38,305 nucleotides of DNA from Gammaproteobacteria bacterium (GTDB lineage Bacteria; Pseudomonadota; Gammaproteobacteria; Xanthomonadales; Wenzhouxiangellaceae). The DNA is taken from NCBI GenBank assembly GCA_018819105.1, contig JAHJQV010000009.1, forward strand, positions 1 through 38,305, in the 5' to 3' direction. The translations under genes and the position numbers were made by a program. Under the pieces are notes generated by a model, which was not told the DNA's origin, searched no databases, and saw only the letters and a list, made by a program, of their open reading frames with translations. Positions 1 through 8,484 of the stretch are shown here, piece by piece (within the stretch, counting starts at the first letter, position 1; each line of letters opens with the position of its first letter).

Positions 1-140
1 CCCGCAGGGCGAGCCGGAAAGCACTCATCCGCTGTGTTATGGCTCTTGGCCATGGAATGGCCATGACCTGCGAGCCATGCCTTGCGGCTAAGCGCTTTCC
101 GACTCGCTGAACGTTACAGTATTTCCGGCGGGGTACACTA
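1..140 (-). repeat. Left copy of the 140-bp inverted repeat with a long internal hairpin
   Basis: This copy is the reverse complement of 38134-38273, with only two differences (positions 4 and 14). Bases 10-106 form an imperfect hairpin: CGAG pairs with CTCG, CGGAAAGC with GCTTTCCG, CCGC with GCGG, ATGGCTC with GAGCCAT, and TGGCCAT with ATGGCCA around a 3-nt loop. Size and structure recall ERIC/IRU or MITE-type intergenic repeats, but I do not recognise the family. The window begins inside or at the edge of the repeat, so its outer end is uncertain. No transposase is seen. Confidence 0.9.
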
Positions 141-207
141 GATGGCAACAAGCTGAATGTGTTCTGTTTCACCGGCGGGTCTTGAATGAGCCACGCAGTC
201 GCTCTTT

Positions 208-237
208 AACGGACTGATCACGTCGGTCCGTTATGAT
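208..237 (+). promoter_or_regulatory. Candidate promoter region with small inverted repeat upstream of yhcB
   Basis: AACGGAC (208-214) and GTCCGTT (226-232) form a perfect 7-bp inverted repeat with an 11-nt spacer. It runs into TATGAT (232-237), a 5/6 match to a -10 box. No convincing -35 lies 16-18 nt upstream, so the promoter call is weak. The inverted repeat itself is plain and could be an operator. Confidence 0.3.
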
Positions 238-283
238 GCCGCCAGGGTAGTTGCGATGAAGTGGTTGCAAACAACAGGAGGAC

Positions 284-937
284 ATGATGAGCAGCGCGGC
301 CTGGATAGCAGTCTTGATTGCCATACTGGCAGGCACCGGTTTTGGTTACTGGCTGGCGCAGTTGACCCAGCGCAAAACCAACGGCGGCAAAAGTGTGACC
401 GAATTGCGACAGGAGCATGAGCAGTTCCGCGATCAGGTCACCGAACATTTTGCCGAAACCGCGCAGCTGGTCAATCAGCTGACCGACAGCTACAAGGCGG
501 TGTTTGATCATCTGTCAACCGGCGCGCAGCAACTGGCCGATACCGACAAGCTGCAGCAGCGCCTGCCGCCGATGGATGCCAGCGCGGTCTCCATTCAGCG
601 CGTGGGTTATGGTCCGACCAGCGCGGCACCGGCATCGGCAGGCGATGCGGCTGCACGACCGCCGCAGGCATCTCAGGCACAGACTGCGACCGGTGCACAG
701 CAGGGTGCGGGAAGCGCACCAAGGCCACAGCAGAAACCCAAACCGGCAGACGGCAGCGCGCAGTCGGCCAAGAAGGGTCAGCAAGGCAGCGCCGCTGCCC
801 GGTCTGCGGCAGACAAGCCCGGTACAGGCAAAACAGATGATGCCAAGGCAGGTGCCGGCAAGGCAGGCACAGCACACAGCGGGACCGGCCAGCCGCCGGC
901 CAGCCATACTGACCCGGTGCCATCAAAAAAGCGTTGA
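284..937 (+). CDS. yhcB: YhcB/ZapG family (DUF1043) inner-membrane protein
   Basis: The 217-residue protein has one N-terminal membrane segment (about residues 7-26). A cytoplasmic helical region follows, with the DUF1043 pattern EHFAETAQLVNQLTDSYKAV (about residues 46-65). In E. coli this family is a membrane-anchored helical protein linked to cell division and envelope growth. Residues from about 110 to the end are a low-complexity Ala/Gly/Lys/Pro/Gln-rich tail, longer than in E. coli YhcB and probably disordered. AGGAGG at 276-281 is a strong Shine-Dalgarno. It is 2 nt from the ATG at 284 and 5 nt from the ATG at 287, so initiation at 287 is equally likely. No terminator is obvious before fusA2, but fusA2 has its own promoter-like sequence. 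Confidence 0.85.
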   Translation: MMSSAAWIAVLIAILAGTGFGYWLAQLTQRKTNGGKSVTELRQEHEQFRDQVTEHFAETAQLVNQLTDSYKAVFDHLSTGAQQLADTDKLQQRLPPMDASAVSIQRVGYGPTSAAPASAGDAAARPPQASQAQTATGAQQGAGSAPRPQQKPKPADGSAQSAKKGQQGSAAARSAADKPGTGKTDDAKAGAGKAGTAHSGTGQPPASHTDPVPSKKR

Positions 938-1035
938 TCCACCCATTCACGGCGGTGCGCGCAGCGCGATTGGCCTCGCTGCCGCCAGTCATCACATTGC
1001 CTGGCAGTAGTGGCCTCACCGTGAGGGATTTACTG

Positions 1036-1076
1036 TATAATGATCGGCTGACCGCAGCGGCATTGGATGCCGCTGC
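1036..1076 (+). promoter_or_regulatory. fusA2 promoter -10 and 5'-terminal mRNA hairpin
   Basis: TATAAT at 1036-1041 matches the sigma-70 -10 consensus exactly; the -35 region is weak. A transcript starting near 1048 would open almost at once with a perfect 10-bp stem (GCAGCGGCAT at 1054-1063, ATGCCGCTGC at 1067-1076) closed by a 3-nt loop. AATTGTTTAG follows the stem, which is only mildly U-rich. The hairpin could stabilise the mRNA 5' end or act as an attenuator. Neither role is shown by the sequence alone. Confidence 0.55.
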
Positions 1077-1106
1077 AATTGTTTAGAGACAACCCAGATA
1101 GCAGTT

Positions 1107-3200
1107 ATGGCAGACCTTAGCAAATACAGAAACATTGGCATTTTCGCGCACGTGGACGCTGGCAAGACCACCACCACGGAGCGCATTCTCAGCCTCACCG
1201 GCAAAATCCACAAGATGGGTGAGGTTCACGATGGTGAAGCCACCACCGACTTCATGGATCAGGAGCGTGAGCGCGGTATCACCATTCAGTCTGCTGCCAC
1301 CAGCTGCATGTGGAAAGACCATCGCCTGAACATCATTGACACCCCGGGTCACGTTGACTTCACCATTGAAGTCTACCGCTCGCTGAAGGTGCTGGATGGC
1401 GGCGTGGGCGTGTTCTGCGGTTCAGGCGGTGTGGAGCCGCAATCCGAGACCAACTGGCGCTATGCCAACGAGTCCAAGGTGGCGCGCATCATCTTCGTCA
1501 ACAAGCTGGATCGTCTCGGCGCCGATTTCTACCGCGTCGTTGAGCAGATCAAGAAAGTGCTGGCGGCCAAACCGCTGGTGATGACTCTGCCGATCGGCAC
1601 CGAAGACAACTTCAAAGGCGTGGTTGATCTGCTGACCAAACGTGCCTGGGTGTGGGACGACACCGGCAATCCGCTCAACTACGAAGAGCAGGACATTCCT
1701 GCCGACATGGTCGACAAGGTCGAGGAATATCGTCAGGAGCTGATCGAAACCGCGCTGGAACATGACGACGACGCCATGGAAGCGTACCTGGAAGGTGAGG
1801 AGCCGACGCTTGAAACGATCAAGGCCTGCATCCGCAAAGGCACCGTCGAGCTGGCCTTTTTCCCGACCTTCTGCGGTTCGGCGTTCAAGAACAAAGGCGT
1901 GCAGCTGGTGCTCAATGGTGTGGTCGACTATCTGCCGTCACCCACAGAAGTGCCGCCACAGCCGGAAGTTGATCTTGAAGGCAACGAAACCGGCGAGTTC
2001 GCCATCGTCGACACCGACCGACCGATGCGCGCACTGGCATTCAAGATCATGGACGACCGCTATGGTGCCTTGACCTTCCTGCGCATCTATTCCGGCAAGA
2101 TCGCCAAGGGCGACACCGTACTCAATACCGCCAGCGGCAAGACCGAGCGCATTGGCCGCATTGTCGAGATGCATGCCAATTCGCGCGAAGAGCGTGACTC
2201 GGCTCATGCCGGAGATATCGTCGCGGTGCTGGGCATGAAAACGGTTCAGACCGGTCACACGTTGTGTGATCCGAAAGCGCCGGCCACGCTGGAGCCGATG
2301 GTGTTCCCGGATCCGGTGATTTTCATGTCGGTGGCACCGAAAGACAAGGCCGCCTCGGAGAAAATGGGCGTTGCACTGGGCAAGATGATTGCCGAGGATC
2401 CGTCGTTCCAGGTGGAAACCGACGAGGAAAGCGGTGAGACCATTCTCAAGGGCATGGGTGAGCTGCATCTGGACATCAAGGTGGACATCCTGCGCCGCAC
2501 CCACGGGGTTGATGTGATCGTTGGCCAGCCGCTGGTGGCTTACCGTGAAACCATCACCCAGACCATCACCGACAGCTACACGCACAAGAAGCAGTCCGGT
2601 GGTTCCGGTCAGTTCGGCAAGATTGACTACACCATCTCTCCGGGCGAAACCGGCAGCGGGTTTACCTTCGAGTCCACCGTGACCGGCGGTAATGTGCCAC
2701 GCGAATACTGGCCGGCGGTGGAAAAAGCGTTCCGTCTGATGATGGATCAGGGCGTGCTGGCGGGTTACCCCTGTCTGGACGTGCACGTGAATCTTCAGGA
2801 TGGTGCCTTCCATGCGGTAGATTCATCTGCCATTGCTTTTGAGCTGGCTGGCAAAGGCGCGTATCGGCAGTCCATGCCGAAAGCCGGTCCGCAGTTGATG
2901 GAACCGATCATGAAGGTGGATGTGTTCACCCCGGACGATCACGTTGGTGATGTCATCGGCGACCTCAATCGCCGCCGTGGCATGATCAAGTCGCAGGAGC
3001 CTGGTGCCACCGGAGTACGCATTAAAGGTGATGTGCCACTGTCGGAAATGTTCGGTTATATCGGCGATCTGCGTACTATCACTTCCGGTCGTGGCCAGTT
3101 CTCTATGGAGTTCTCGCACTACATGCCTTGCCCGCGCAACGTTGCCGAGGAAGTCATCAAGGCCGCCAAGGAGCGTGAGGCACTGCGCCGCGCTTCCTGA
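1107..3200 (+). CDS. fusA2: Elongation factor G paralogue (EF-G2/FusA2 type)
   Basis: This 697-residue translational GTPase would act in the cytoplasm on the ribosome (translocation and/or recycling). The G motifs are intact: AHVDAGKTT at residues 14-22, RGITI at 56-60, DTPGH at 78-82 and NKLD at 132-135. Domains II to V follow at normal EF-G length. It begins [20 protein letters not shown] and carries [20 protein letters not shown], wording I associate with the second EF-G of Vibrio and Pseudomonas relatives. The main fusA usually sits in the rpsL-rpsG-fusA-tuf operon, and no such neighbours are present here. It therefore appears to be a stand-alone second copy with its own promoter and terminator. 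Division of labour with the main EF-G is inference. Confidence 0.93.
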   Translation: MADLSKYRNIGIFAHVDAGKTTTTERILSLTGKIHKMGEVHDGEATTDFMDQERERGITIQSAATSCMWKDHRLNIIDTPGHVDFTIEVYRSLKVLDGGVGVFCGSGGVEPQSETNWRYANESKVARIIFVNKLDRLGADFYRVVEQIKKVLAAKPLVMTLPIGTEDNFKGVVDLLTKRAWVWDDTGNPLNYEEQDIPADMVDKVEEYRQELIETALEHDDDAMEAYLEGEEPTLETIKACIRKGTVELAFFPTFCGSAFKNKGVQLVLNGVVDYLPSPTEVPPQPEVDLEGNETGEFAIVDTDRPMRALAFKIMDDRYGALTFLRIYSGKIAKGDTVLNTASGKTERIGRIVEMHANSREERDSAHAGDIVAVLGMKTVQTGHTLCDPKAPATLEPMVFPDPVIFMSVAPKDKAASEKMGVALGKMIAEDPSFQVETDEESGETILKGMGELHLDIKVDILRRTHGVDVIVGQPLVAYRETITQTITDSYTHKKQSGGSGQFGKIDYTISPGETGSGFTFESTVTGGNVPREYWPAVEKAFRLMMDQGVLAGYPCLDVHVNLQDGAFHAVDSSAIAFELAGKGAYRQSMPKAGPQLMEPIMKVDVFTPDDHVGDVIGDLNRRRGMIKSQEPGATGVRIKGDVPLSEMFGYIGDLRTITSGRGQFSMEFSHYMPCPRNVAEEVIKAAKEREALRRAS

Positions 3201-3225
3201 TCAGCTTCTGATCAACAGTACGATA

Positions 3226-3256
3226 ACGGGTCGGCATTGCCGGCCCGTTTTTTTTT
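3226..3256 (+). terminator. Rho-independent terminator after fusA2
   Basis: ACGGGTCGGC (3226-3235) pairs with GCCGGCCCGT (3239-3248), with one G-U pair and a 3-nt loop. A run of nine T (3248-3256) follows. It lies 26 bp after the fusA2 stop codon. Confidence 0.93.
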
Positions 3257-3379
3257 GCGCGTGATCGGGCACACTGAAGTGACCAGCGGGACCGCGCAGA
3301 AGGTAATCAGCAGACAGCGATGAGTCCTGCCGTTTGCATGGGGGGTGCAAACCGGGTAGATTGGTGACAGTCCATTGCG

Positions 3380-3928
3380 GTGAAATCCATGCTCCGATGT
3401 ATCGTTTTCTGCATTGCCATGTTGTTGCCTGCTGCATCGGGGTTTGCCCTGCAGACAGCAGGCGAGGGTACTGATACCATGAATCAAATCACGAATTTTC
3501 TGCAAGACAAGGCAGGCTCCCGCTGGCAGGGACAGTCGGAACTGTGGCTTGATCCGCTCGGCAACGAAGCGCTGGAAAGCCCGGCCACCCTGGTCATCCA
3601 TGCCGATGGCATCGACTACACCTGGCAGTACCAGGGCAAAGATCACGCTGGTCGCCTGGCATTCACAGATACCGAGGCCAGCTGGCATGACAGCTGGCAT
3701 CAGCCCGACACCGTCAAGCTGCAATACTCGTCGGACAACCACGGCATTTTTTCCGCCTGGTATGCTTATCCGGCACCACCGGGCGAGGACTGGTACTGGC
3801 GCATCCAGCTGGCGCAACGACCTGACGACACACTGGTGTTGCAAATGACCAACATCGCGCCGTGGGGAGAAGAAACCCGTGCGGTCAGAATGCTGTTGAC
3901 CCCATTGGCGATTGCATCAGAAGACTGA
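3380..3928 (+). CDS. Small secreted protein of unknown function
   Basis: The 182-residue protein has an N-terminal signal-like sequence (positive start, hydrophobic residues about 6-20, likely cleavage near residues 23-25), so it is probably periplasmic. The mature part is rich in Trp, Tyr and Asp, with alternating patterns suggesting a beta-sheet fold such as a small lipocalin-like barrel. I recognise no catalytic motif and cannot name the family. Two cysteines occur, both in the signal region. Alternative starts are the ATG at 3389 (MLRC...) or an internal ATG near residue 34 that would remove the signal. It lies alone between the fusA2 terminator and a convergent gene. Confidence 0.65.
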   Translation: MKSMLRCIVFCIAMLLPAASGFALQTAGEGTDTMNQITNFLQDKAGSRWQGQSELWLDPLGNEALESPATLVIHADGIDYTWQYQGKDHAGRLAFTDTEASWHDSWHQPDTVKLQYSSDNHGIFSAWYAYPAPPGEDWYWRIQLAQRPDDTLVLQMTNIAPWGEETRAVRMLLTPLAIASED

Positions 3929-4004
3929 TTGTTGTTCGGCGATCCGTCGCGTGGCAGCTTAACAACTTGAATTGGCGGGCTGCTTGCACGCTGACCTGCC
4001 CGCA

Positions 4005-4826
4005 TCATCCCGGCTGCAGCATGTCCTGCACCCGCTGCAGTATTGCTCTATCCAGTTGCAGTTCGCTTGCCCACTCGGTCTGTTGCAGCCACTCGGCAGC
4101 ATCCTCGGGCAGCATGCCGTAGCGCGCGGCGAGCATGGCCGGAGCCTGCGGATTCTGCTTTAGCGCTGCGGCGGATGCGAACACGGAATCCAGCAGATCG
4201 CGCAACACAGCGAGCTGTTCATCGGACAGATCCCCGCGCGTGGCAATGACAAAACCCGGCCAGGGCGGGGGGAAATCCTCCAGCCAGTGAAACTGACCGG
4301 CCTGTACCCGCGGTTTGGTCGTGTAGTGCTCCCAGAAGAACACCTCGGCGCGCCCCGAGCCCAGCGCAGCAGCGGCACCATCCAGATCGTCGACGATGAC
4401 AAATTGCATGTGCTGTGTGTCCCAGCCCTGTTGTCGGGCGTGGATCATGGCCATCAATTGTGAACCGGAACCTTCCCGGCTGATGGCATAGCGCCGATCC
4501 CTGATCTGCGCCACGCGCTGGATACTGCCATCAGCTGGTACATGAATGCCCCAGCGCAGCGGCGAGCGCGTGAAAAAGCCGAGCAGTTGCAGTTGCTCGT
4601 GTGCGGCAATGGCGCGCACGCCGCCTTCGGTCACCAGCAGCGCCACATCCAGCTCGTTCTGCAACAGCGCCTGCACCATTGCGCCAGTGCCCGACGGCCA
4701 GTCGCTCCAGCGTACCTCTCGCTGAGGATTTCGCCGCTGCCATTCCGGCAGAGTCAGATGCCAGGGCAGGTTGAAGTGCTCGGGTACGCCGCCTATGTTC
4801 AGTGTGGTCTGATCGGTCATGCTCAC
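4005..4826 (-). CDS. Ca3427-like type 2 periplasmic-binding-fold protein, apparently cytoplasmic
   Basis: The 273-residue protein has the SsuA/ThiY/NMT1-type two-lobe binding fold but no signal peptide. It begins almost directly with the first strand (LNIGGVPEHFNLPWHLTL), followed by WSDWPSGTGAMVQALLQNELDVALLVTEG, SREGSGSQLM and a WEHYTTKP segment. This matches my recollection of the Ca3427-like PBP2 group found in bacteria and yeasts and loosely linked to thiamine-precursor binding. No permease or ATPase gene is adjacent, so it does not look like part of an ABC importer here. A soluble ligand-binding or enzymatic role is inference. The gene is transcribed against its neighbours, and the 130 bp before its start hold no clear promoter. 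Confidence 0.75.
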   Translation of the reverse strand: MSMTDQTTLNIGGVPEHFNLPWHLTLPEWQRRNPQREVRWSDWPSGTGAMVQALLQNELDVALLVTEGGVRAIAAHEQLQLLGFFTRSPLRWGIHVPADGSIQRVAQIRDRRYAISREGSGSQLMAMIHARQQGWDTQHMQFVIVDDLDGAAAALGSGRAEVFFWEHYTTKPRVQAGQFHWLEDFPPPWPGFVIATRGDLSDEQLAVLRDLLDSVFASAAALKQNPQAPAMLAARYGMLPEDAAEWLQQTEWASELQLDRAILQRVQDMLQPG

Positions 4827-4957
4827 AGGATAATGCAGCTCACACTAGCTTGCTGTGCCAATTGGCATGACCGCAAGCTGGAACAATGCAGTCGGTGCAA
4901 ATTCAACATGGCAATATTTCATCCACCATGCGCCAGCGCATGGTTTATGCTGTGCGC

Positions 4958-6205
4958 ATGAACAGCAACACAAACTCGAACGACACCTTTGATCTCATAG
5001 TCTGGGGAGCCACTGGCTTTACCGGGCGGCTGGTGGCGGAGTATCTGCTGCAGCAGTATGGCGTGGACGGCGAGGTGAGGTGGGCGGTTGCGGCGCGCAG
5101 TCAGCAGCGTCTGGATGAACTGGTCAGATCCCTGGGCGATGCCGCCAGCGGTCTGCGCAGCTTCACTGCCGACAGCGATGATCTGCAGTCCTTGCTGGCG
5201 CTGACATCACGCACGCGGGTGGTACTGACCACGGTGGGACCGTACGCGCTGTATGGCAGCAAGCTGATCGAGGCCTGCATCAGCTCGGACACCGATTATT
5301 GTGACCTCAGTGGTGAGGTGCCGTGGATGCGCCGGATGCTGGATGAGCATGGTGCTGCCGCTGCCGCCAGTCAGGCGCGCATTGTGCATTGCTGCGGGTT
5401 TGATTCGATTCCGTCAGATCTGGGCGTGCTGTATCTGCAGCAGCAGGCACGGCAGCGCTTCGGACAACCTCTGCAGCGCATCAAGATGCGTGTGCGCGCT
5501 GCACGTGGTGGCATCAGTGGCGGTACCTATGCCAGCATGCTCAACATCGGTGAGCAGGCCAGACAGGACAAGGCCGTGGCCGCGATTCTGAAGAATCCGT
5601 ACTCGATCTGTCCGCCGGATCGGCGCAAAGGCGTGCGGCAACCCTATGTGGCCGGGGCCGAGTACGATGCCGATTTCAAGGCCTGGACCGCGCCATTTGT
5701 CATGGCGGCGATCAATACGCGCATAGTACATCGCAGCAACGCCCTGCAGCCAGCCGGGACTTACCTGCCAGAGCTGGTCTACGACGAGGCGGTACTGACC
5801 GGGCGCGGTTTTGGTGGGCGCATGAAAGCCTTGTCGGTCAGCATGGGCATGGGCGCGTTTCTGATTGGTGCGGCGATTGCCCCCACGCGCGCCCTGCTGA
5901 AACGGTTCGTGCTGCCCAAGCCCGGCGAAGGGCCGAACCAGCAACAGCGCGAGCAGGGCTTTTTCAAGCTGCAGTTTTACGGGGAAACCGCTGCAGGTGA
6001 GGTGCTCAAGGGTGCGGTCAGTGGCGATCGTGATCCCGGTTACGGTTCCACCAGCAAGATGATCAGTGAAGCAGCGGTGGCGCTGAGCCGCCTGCCGAAA
6101 GCGCAGCTGCCGGGCGGGTTCTGGACGCCATCCACGGCACTGGGTGAGGATTTGCTGGAGCGCCTGCAGGCCCATGCCGGTTTGACGTTTTCGGTACAGG
6201 ACTGA
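4958..6205 (+). CDS. Saccharopine dehydrogenase-like NAD(P)-binding oxidoreductase (trans-acting enoyl reductase type)
   Basis: The protein is 415 residues from the ATG at 4958. This start places the Rossmann strand DLIVWGATGFTGRLVAEYLL near the N-terminus, as in relatives. In-frame upstream ATGs at 4940 and 4928 cannot be excluded, and none has a good Shine-Dalgarno. Conserved blocks include VVLTTVGPYALYGSKLIEAC, TDYCDLSGE, HCCGFDSIPSDLG and a C-terminal PKPGEGPNQQQREQGFFKL. These match the mycobacterial Rv2449c/Rv2953 group, where Rv2953 reduces a polyketide double bond in trans during phthiocerol and phenolglycolipid synthesis. Here no polyketide synthase is nearby, so the substrate is unknown; a lipid-linked enoyl or keto group is a reasonable guess. 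The gene ends 56 bp before a shared terminator. Confidence 0.82.
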   Translation: MNSNTNSNDTFDLIVWGATGFTGRLVAEYLLQQYGVDGEVRWAVAARSQQRLDELVRSLGDAASGLRSFTADSDDLQSLLALTSRTRVVLTTVGPYALYGSKLIEACISSDTDYCDLSGEVPWMRRMLDEHGAAAAASQARIVHCCGFDSIPSDLGVLYLQQQARQRFGQPLQRIKMRVRAARGGISGGTYASMLNIGEQARQDKAVAAILKNPYSICPPDRRKGVRQPYVAGAEYDADFKAWTAPFVMAAINTRIVHRSNALQPAGTYLPELVYDEAVLTGRGFGGRMKALSVSMGMGAFLIGAAIAPTRALLKRFVLPKPGEGPNQQQREQGFFKLQFYGETAAGEVLKGAVSGDRDPGYGSTSKMISEAAVALSRLPKAQLPGGFWTPSTALGEDLLERLQAHAGLTFSVQD

Positions 6206-6260
6206 TCAATCTGCAGATGACGGTCTGTCATGCGCTGGCATCAGCATTGCTCCACAATGA

Positions 6261-6287
6261 AAAAAACCCGCCAGTGGCGGGTTTTTT
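6261..6287. terminator. Bidirectional terminator between convergent genes
   Basis: AAAAAACCCGCC (6261-6272) and GGCGGGTTTTTT (6276-6287) form a perfect stem with a 3-nt loop. T-runs stand at the 3' side on both strands. It lies between the oxidoreductase (+, ends 6205) and yceI (-, ends 6307) and can stop both. Confidence 0.95.
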
Positions 6288-6306
6288 GCATCCGGCCGGT
6301 CAGCGC

Positions 6307-6882
6307 TTACTGGCGCACACCTTCAATGCTGAGGATCAACTCGACGTTTTTAGCTGCCGGGCCCAGATTGTAGTCGATGCCGAAATCAGCCAGTGTCAGC
6401 TCGGTGGTTGCCTCAAAGCCACGACGGTAGCCACCCCAGGGGTCGTTGCCGGCACCAATGCCTTTGACTTCCAGGGTCACCGGACGGGTATTGCCTTTCA
6501 GGGTCAAATCACCGCTGATGGTGCCGTTGCCGGTGCTGTCCAGATCAACGCTGGTGCTGGTGAAGCTGGCGGCGGGAAACTGGTCGGTGGCGAGGAAATC
6601 ATCACTGCGCAGGTGCTTGTCGCGTTCGGCGTGGTTGCTGTCGATGCTGGTGGTGTCAATGTTGACGCTGACGCTGCCGGCATCCGGGTTGTTTTCATCA
6701 AAACTGAATTGCCCGGTGAAATCGCGGAACTGCCCATACAGCCAGCTGTATCCCAGATGCTGGATGCGGAAATTGATCGCGGCGTGCATGCCTTTGGTAT
6801 CAATGACGTAATCGGCAGCCGTTGCGCTCAGGCTTGATGCTGCGATAAGTGTGATAAATCCTGCTTTAATAATGGTTTTCAT
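6307..6882 (-). CDS. yceI: YceI family periplasmic lipid-binding protein
   Basis: The 191-residue protein has the same length and close wording to E. coli YceI. It has a signal peptide ending in ...SLSATAA (residues 1-23), followed by [42 protein letters not shown] and [19 protein letters not shown]. The family forms a lipocalin-like barrel that binds long isoprenoids such as polyprenyl or ubiquinone-like chains. AAGGAG lies 8 nt before the ATG. It is the third gene of a - strand operon after pirin and cytochrome b561, 53 bp downstream of the latter. This fits the common yceJ-yceI pairing and suggests quinone handling by the pair. Confidence 0.95.
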   Translation of the reverse strand: MKTIIKAGFITLIAASSLSATAADYVIDTKGMHAAINFRIQHLGYSWLYGQFRDFTGQFSFDENNPDAGSVSVNIDTTSIDSNHAERDKHLRSDDFLATDQFPAASFTSTSVDLDSTGNGTISGDLTLKGNTRPVTLEVKGIGAGNDPWGGYRRGFEATTELTLADFGIDYNLGPAAKNVELILSIEGVRQ

Positions 6883-6935
6883 GCTATTGATCTCCTTGAT
6901 AAAAAAATTGACGTTGCTTTGGATTTACTTCTTGC

Positions 6936-7541
6936 TCAGGGGCTGGAAACCTTGCGTCCCAGCATGCGTGACAGGGTGCCGTCGGCATCCAGCCACTGAT
7001 GTTTGATGGCGGCACCGATGTGCAATACCAGCAGTCCGATCAGCGTGTAGGAAGCCCAGCGGTGCCAGTCACCCATCAGGTCGGCCTGCTGATTGAAAGC
7101 CGCCGGCAGTGCCGGGATCTCGAACCAGCCGAACACACTGATGGCCTGGCCTTCGGCGGTGGTCATCAGATAGCCGGTGATGACAATGCCGGTGAGCAGG
7201 GCGTACACCAGCCAGTGACTGATCTGGGCGATGCCGATCTCCCAGCGCTTGCCGTGTATTGCTGGCGACGGATTGCTCAAACGCCAGATCAGGCGCATCA
7301 GCAGCAGGCCGGCAAACAGCATGCCCACGGATTTGTGCAGCTGCGGGGCCGGGGTATACCAGCTGTCATAGTAGGTCAGTGTCACCATCCAGATGCCCAG
7401 TGCCAGCAGGCCAACGACCAGCACGGCACTGAGCCAGTGCAGCATGATGGCCAGCCAGCCGAAGGCATCGTGGCGGTTGCGCCAGTGGCTGATCCAGCCG
7501 CTGCTCGGGTTGGTCTTGTTCATGCGGTCATCCGGGTTCAT
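6936..7541 (-). CDS. yceJ: Cytochrome b561 (YceJ/CybB-type) di-haem membrane protein
   Basis: The 201-residue inner-membrane protein has four hydrophobic helices (about residues 28-52, 70-88, 104-125 and 164-182). Candidate haem-ligand histidines occur in IMLHWLSA, QLHKSVG, DWHRW and LHIGAAIKHQW. The family moves electrons between quinol or superoxide and an acceptor at the membrane. The first ATG overlaps the pirin stop codon as ATGA. A second in-frame ATG lies at 7523. The two starts come from an 18-bp tandem duplication, so the protein begins MNPDDRMNK and the true start is ambiguous. The gene is followed by yceI, with which it probably cooperates. Confidence 0.92.
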   Translation of the reverse strand: MNPDDRMNKTNPSSGWISHWRNRHDAFGWLAIMLHWLSAVLVVGLLALGIWMVTLTYYDSWYTPAPQLHKSVGMLFAGLLLMRLIWRLSNPSPAIHGKRWEIGIAQISHWLVYALLTGIVITGYLMTTAEGQAISVFGWFEIPALPAAFNQQADLMGDWHRWASYTLIGLLVLHIGAAIKHQWLDADGTLSRMLGRKVSSP

Positions 7542-7556
7542 GCTGTCATCCGGGTC
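7521..7556 (-). repeat. 18-bp tandem duplication at the pirin/cytochrome b561 junction
   Basis: Two adjacent 18-bp units (7521-7538 and 7539-7556), CATGCGGTCATCCGGGTT and CATGCTGTCATCCGGGTC, differ at two positions. The duplication covers the pirin stop codon and both candidate cytochrome b561 start codons, creating the ATGA overlap. Confidence 0.85.
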
Positions 7557-8416
7557 AAAGTGCCATTGCGGTAATCGGCAATGGCCTGCACGATTTCCGC
7601 CTGCGTGTTCATCACAAACGGACCGCCCTGCACAATCGGTTCGCGCAGTGGCCGGCCTGACGCCAGCAGCAATCGCGCCGATTGTTGTGAGCTGAGTACA
7701 AGCCTGTTCGTCGCCGGCAAAGGCAACAGATGTCTGGCCGGCAGCGTTTGTCCCGCCAGCGCGACATTGCCTTCATAACAGTAGGCAAAGCCGGTGTGGT
7801 CGCTGCGCCAGGGCAGCACCAACTCTTGCTGGCTGCCTTTATGCGGATCTGCCCCATGCAAATCGCCCAACCGCACATCCAGCAGCAAGGCATCGGTGTG
7901 CGCATCCTGCACCGGTGCATGATGGCCGGCATGACTGCCCAGCAGCAGGCGCATGGACCAGTTCTGGTTGCCATCGCGCTGCTGCCAGTACGGCAGATCT
8001 GCAGCCTGATGCTGGCTGTAGGCGGGGGCAGACAGCTTGGCTGCGGCCGGCAGGTTGAGCCAGAGCTGAAACCCCAGCAGTTCACCGTCGTCGGGCTGCG
8101 GCATTTCTGCGTGAATCACGCCGTGGGCGGCCTGCATCCACTGGATGCCACCGGCATGCACCGTATCACGGTGGCCCATGCTGTCGCGGTGCTGCATGCT
8201 GCCGCGCAGCATGTAGGTCAGCGTGCACATGCCGCGATGTGGATGGTCGGGAAAACCGGCCACCCGATCGGTACCCGTGCTGTGCAGATGATCCAGCAGT
8301 AGAAATGGATCCAGATGGCGCAACGCCGGTGTGCCAATGGCACGGTGGATGTGTACGCCGGCACCGTCTGTGGTGGGCATGGCGGCAACCATGCGAGCTT
8401 GTGCTTGAGTGTTCAT
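7538..8416 (-). CDS. Pirin family protein (bicupin)
   Basis: From the ATG at 8416 this is 292 residues, the normal pirin length. The open frame continues upstream, and an ATG at 8425 is an alternative; neither has a clear Shine-Dalgarno. The metal site of the N-terminal cupin is intact: His58 and His60 in PDHPHRG, His102 and Glu104 in GVIHAEMP. Bacterial pirins bind Fe(II); some are quercetinases and others regulate central metabolism by protein contact. The gene heads the operon pirin - cytochrome b561 - yceI and is divergent from a LysR regulator 68 bp away. That is the usual arrangement for a pirin gene controlled by its neighbouring LysR protein. Whether it is an enzyme or a redox-sensing regulator cannot be told from sequence. 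Confidence 0.9.
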   Translation of the reverse strand: MNTQAQARMVAAMPTTDGAGVHIHRAIGTPALRHLDPFLLLDHLHSTGTDRVAGFPDHPHRGMCTLTYMLRGSMQHRDSMGHRDTVHAGGIQWMQAAHGVIHAEMPQPDDGELLGFQLWLNLPAAAKLSAPAYSQHQAADLPYWQQRDGNQNWSMRLLLGSHAGHHAPVQDAHTDALLLDVRLGDLHGADPHKGSQQELVLPWRSDHTGFAYCYEGNVALAGQTLPARHLLPLPATNRLVLSSQQSARLLLASGRPLREPIVQGGPFVMNTQAEIVQAIADYRNGTLTRMTA

Positions 8417-8431
8417 GGCGAGCATAGTATA

Positions 8432-8448
8432 TTCATTTTTGGTGAATG
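8432..8448. promoter_or_regulatory. Candidate LysR box in the pirin/lysR divergent promoter
   Basis: ATTCA and TGAAT form a perfect inverted repeat with a 7-nt spacer, which fits the T-N11-A layout of LysR operators. It lies in the AT-rich 68-bp gap between pirin and lysR and overlaps the likely pirin promoter (a TATACT on the - strand at 8427-8432). Confidence 0.5.
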
Positions 8449-8484
8449 TATATTGAATAAAAATCAATTTAATGTTTATAAAAT

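Noticed and set aside
1938-2813. 291-codon - strand frame opposite fusA2
   Set aside because: It is a shadow of a highly conserved GTPase gene.
8454-8482. TTGAAT-17-TATAAA promoter match before lysR
   Set aside because: The start site it predicts would fall after the lysR ATG at 8485, so it cannot serve that start codon; AT-richness explains the match.
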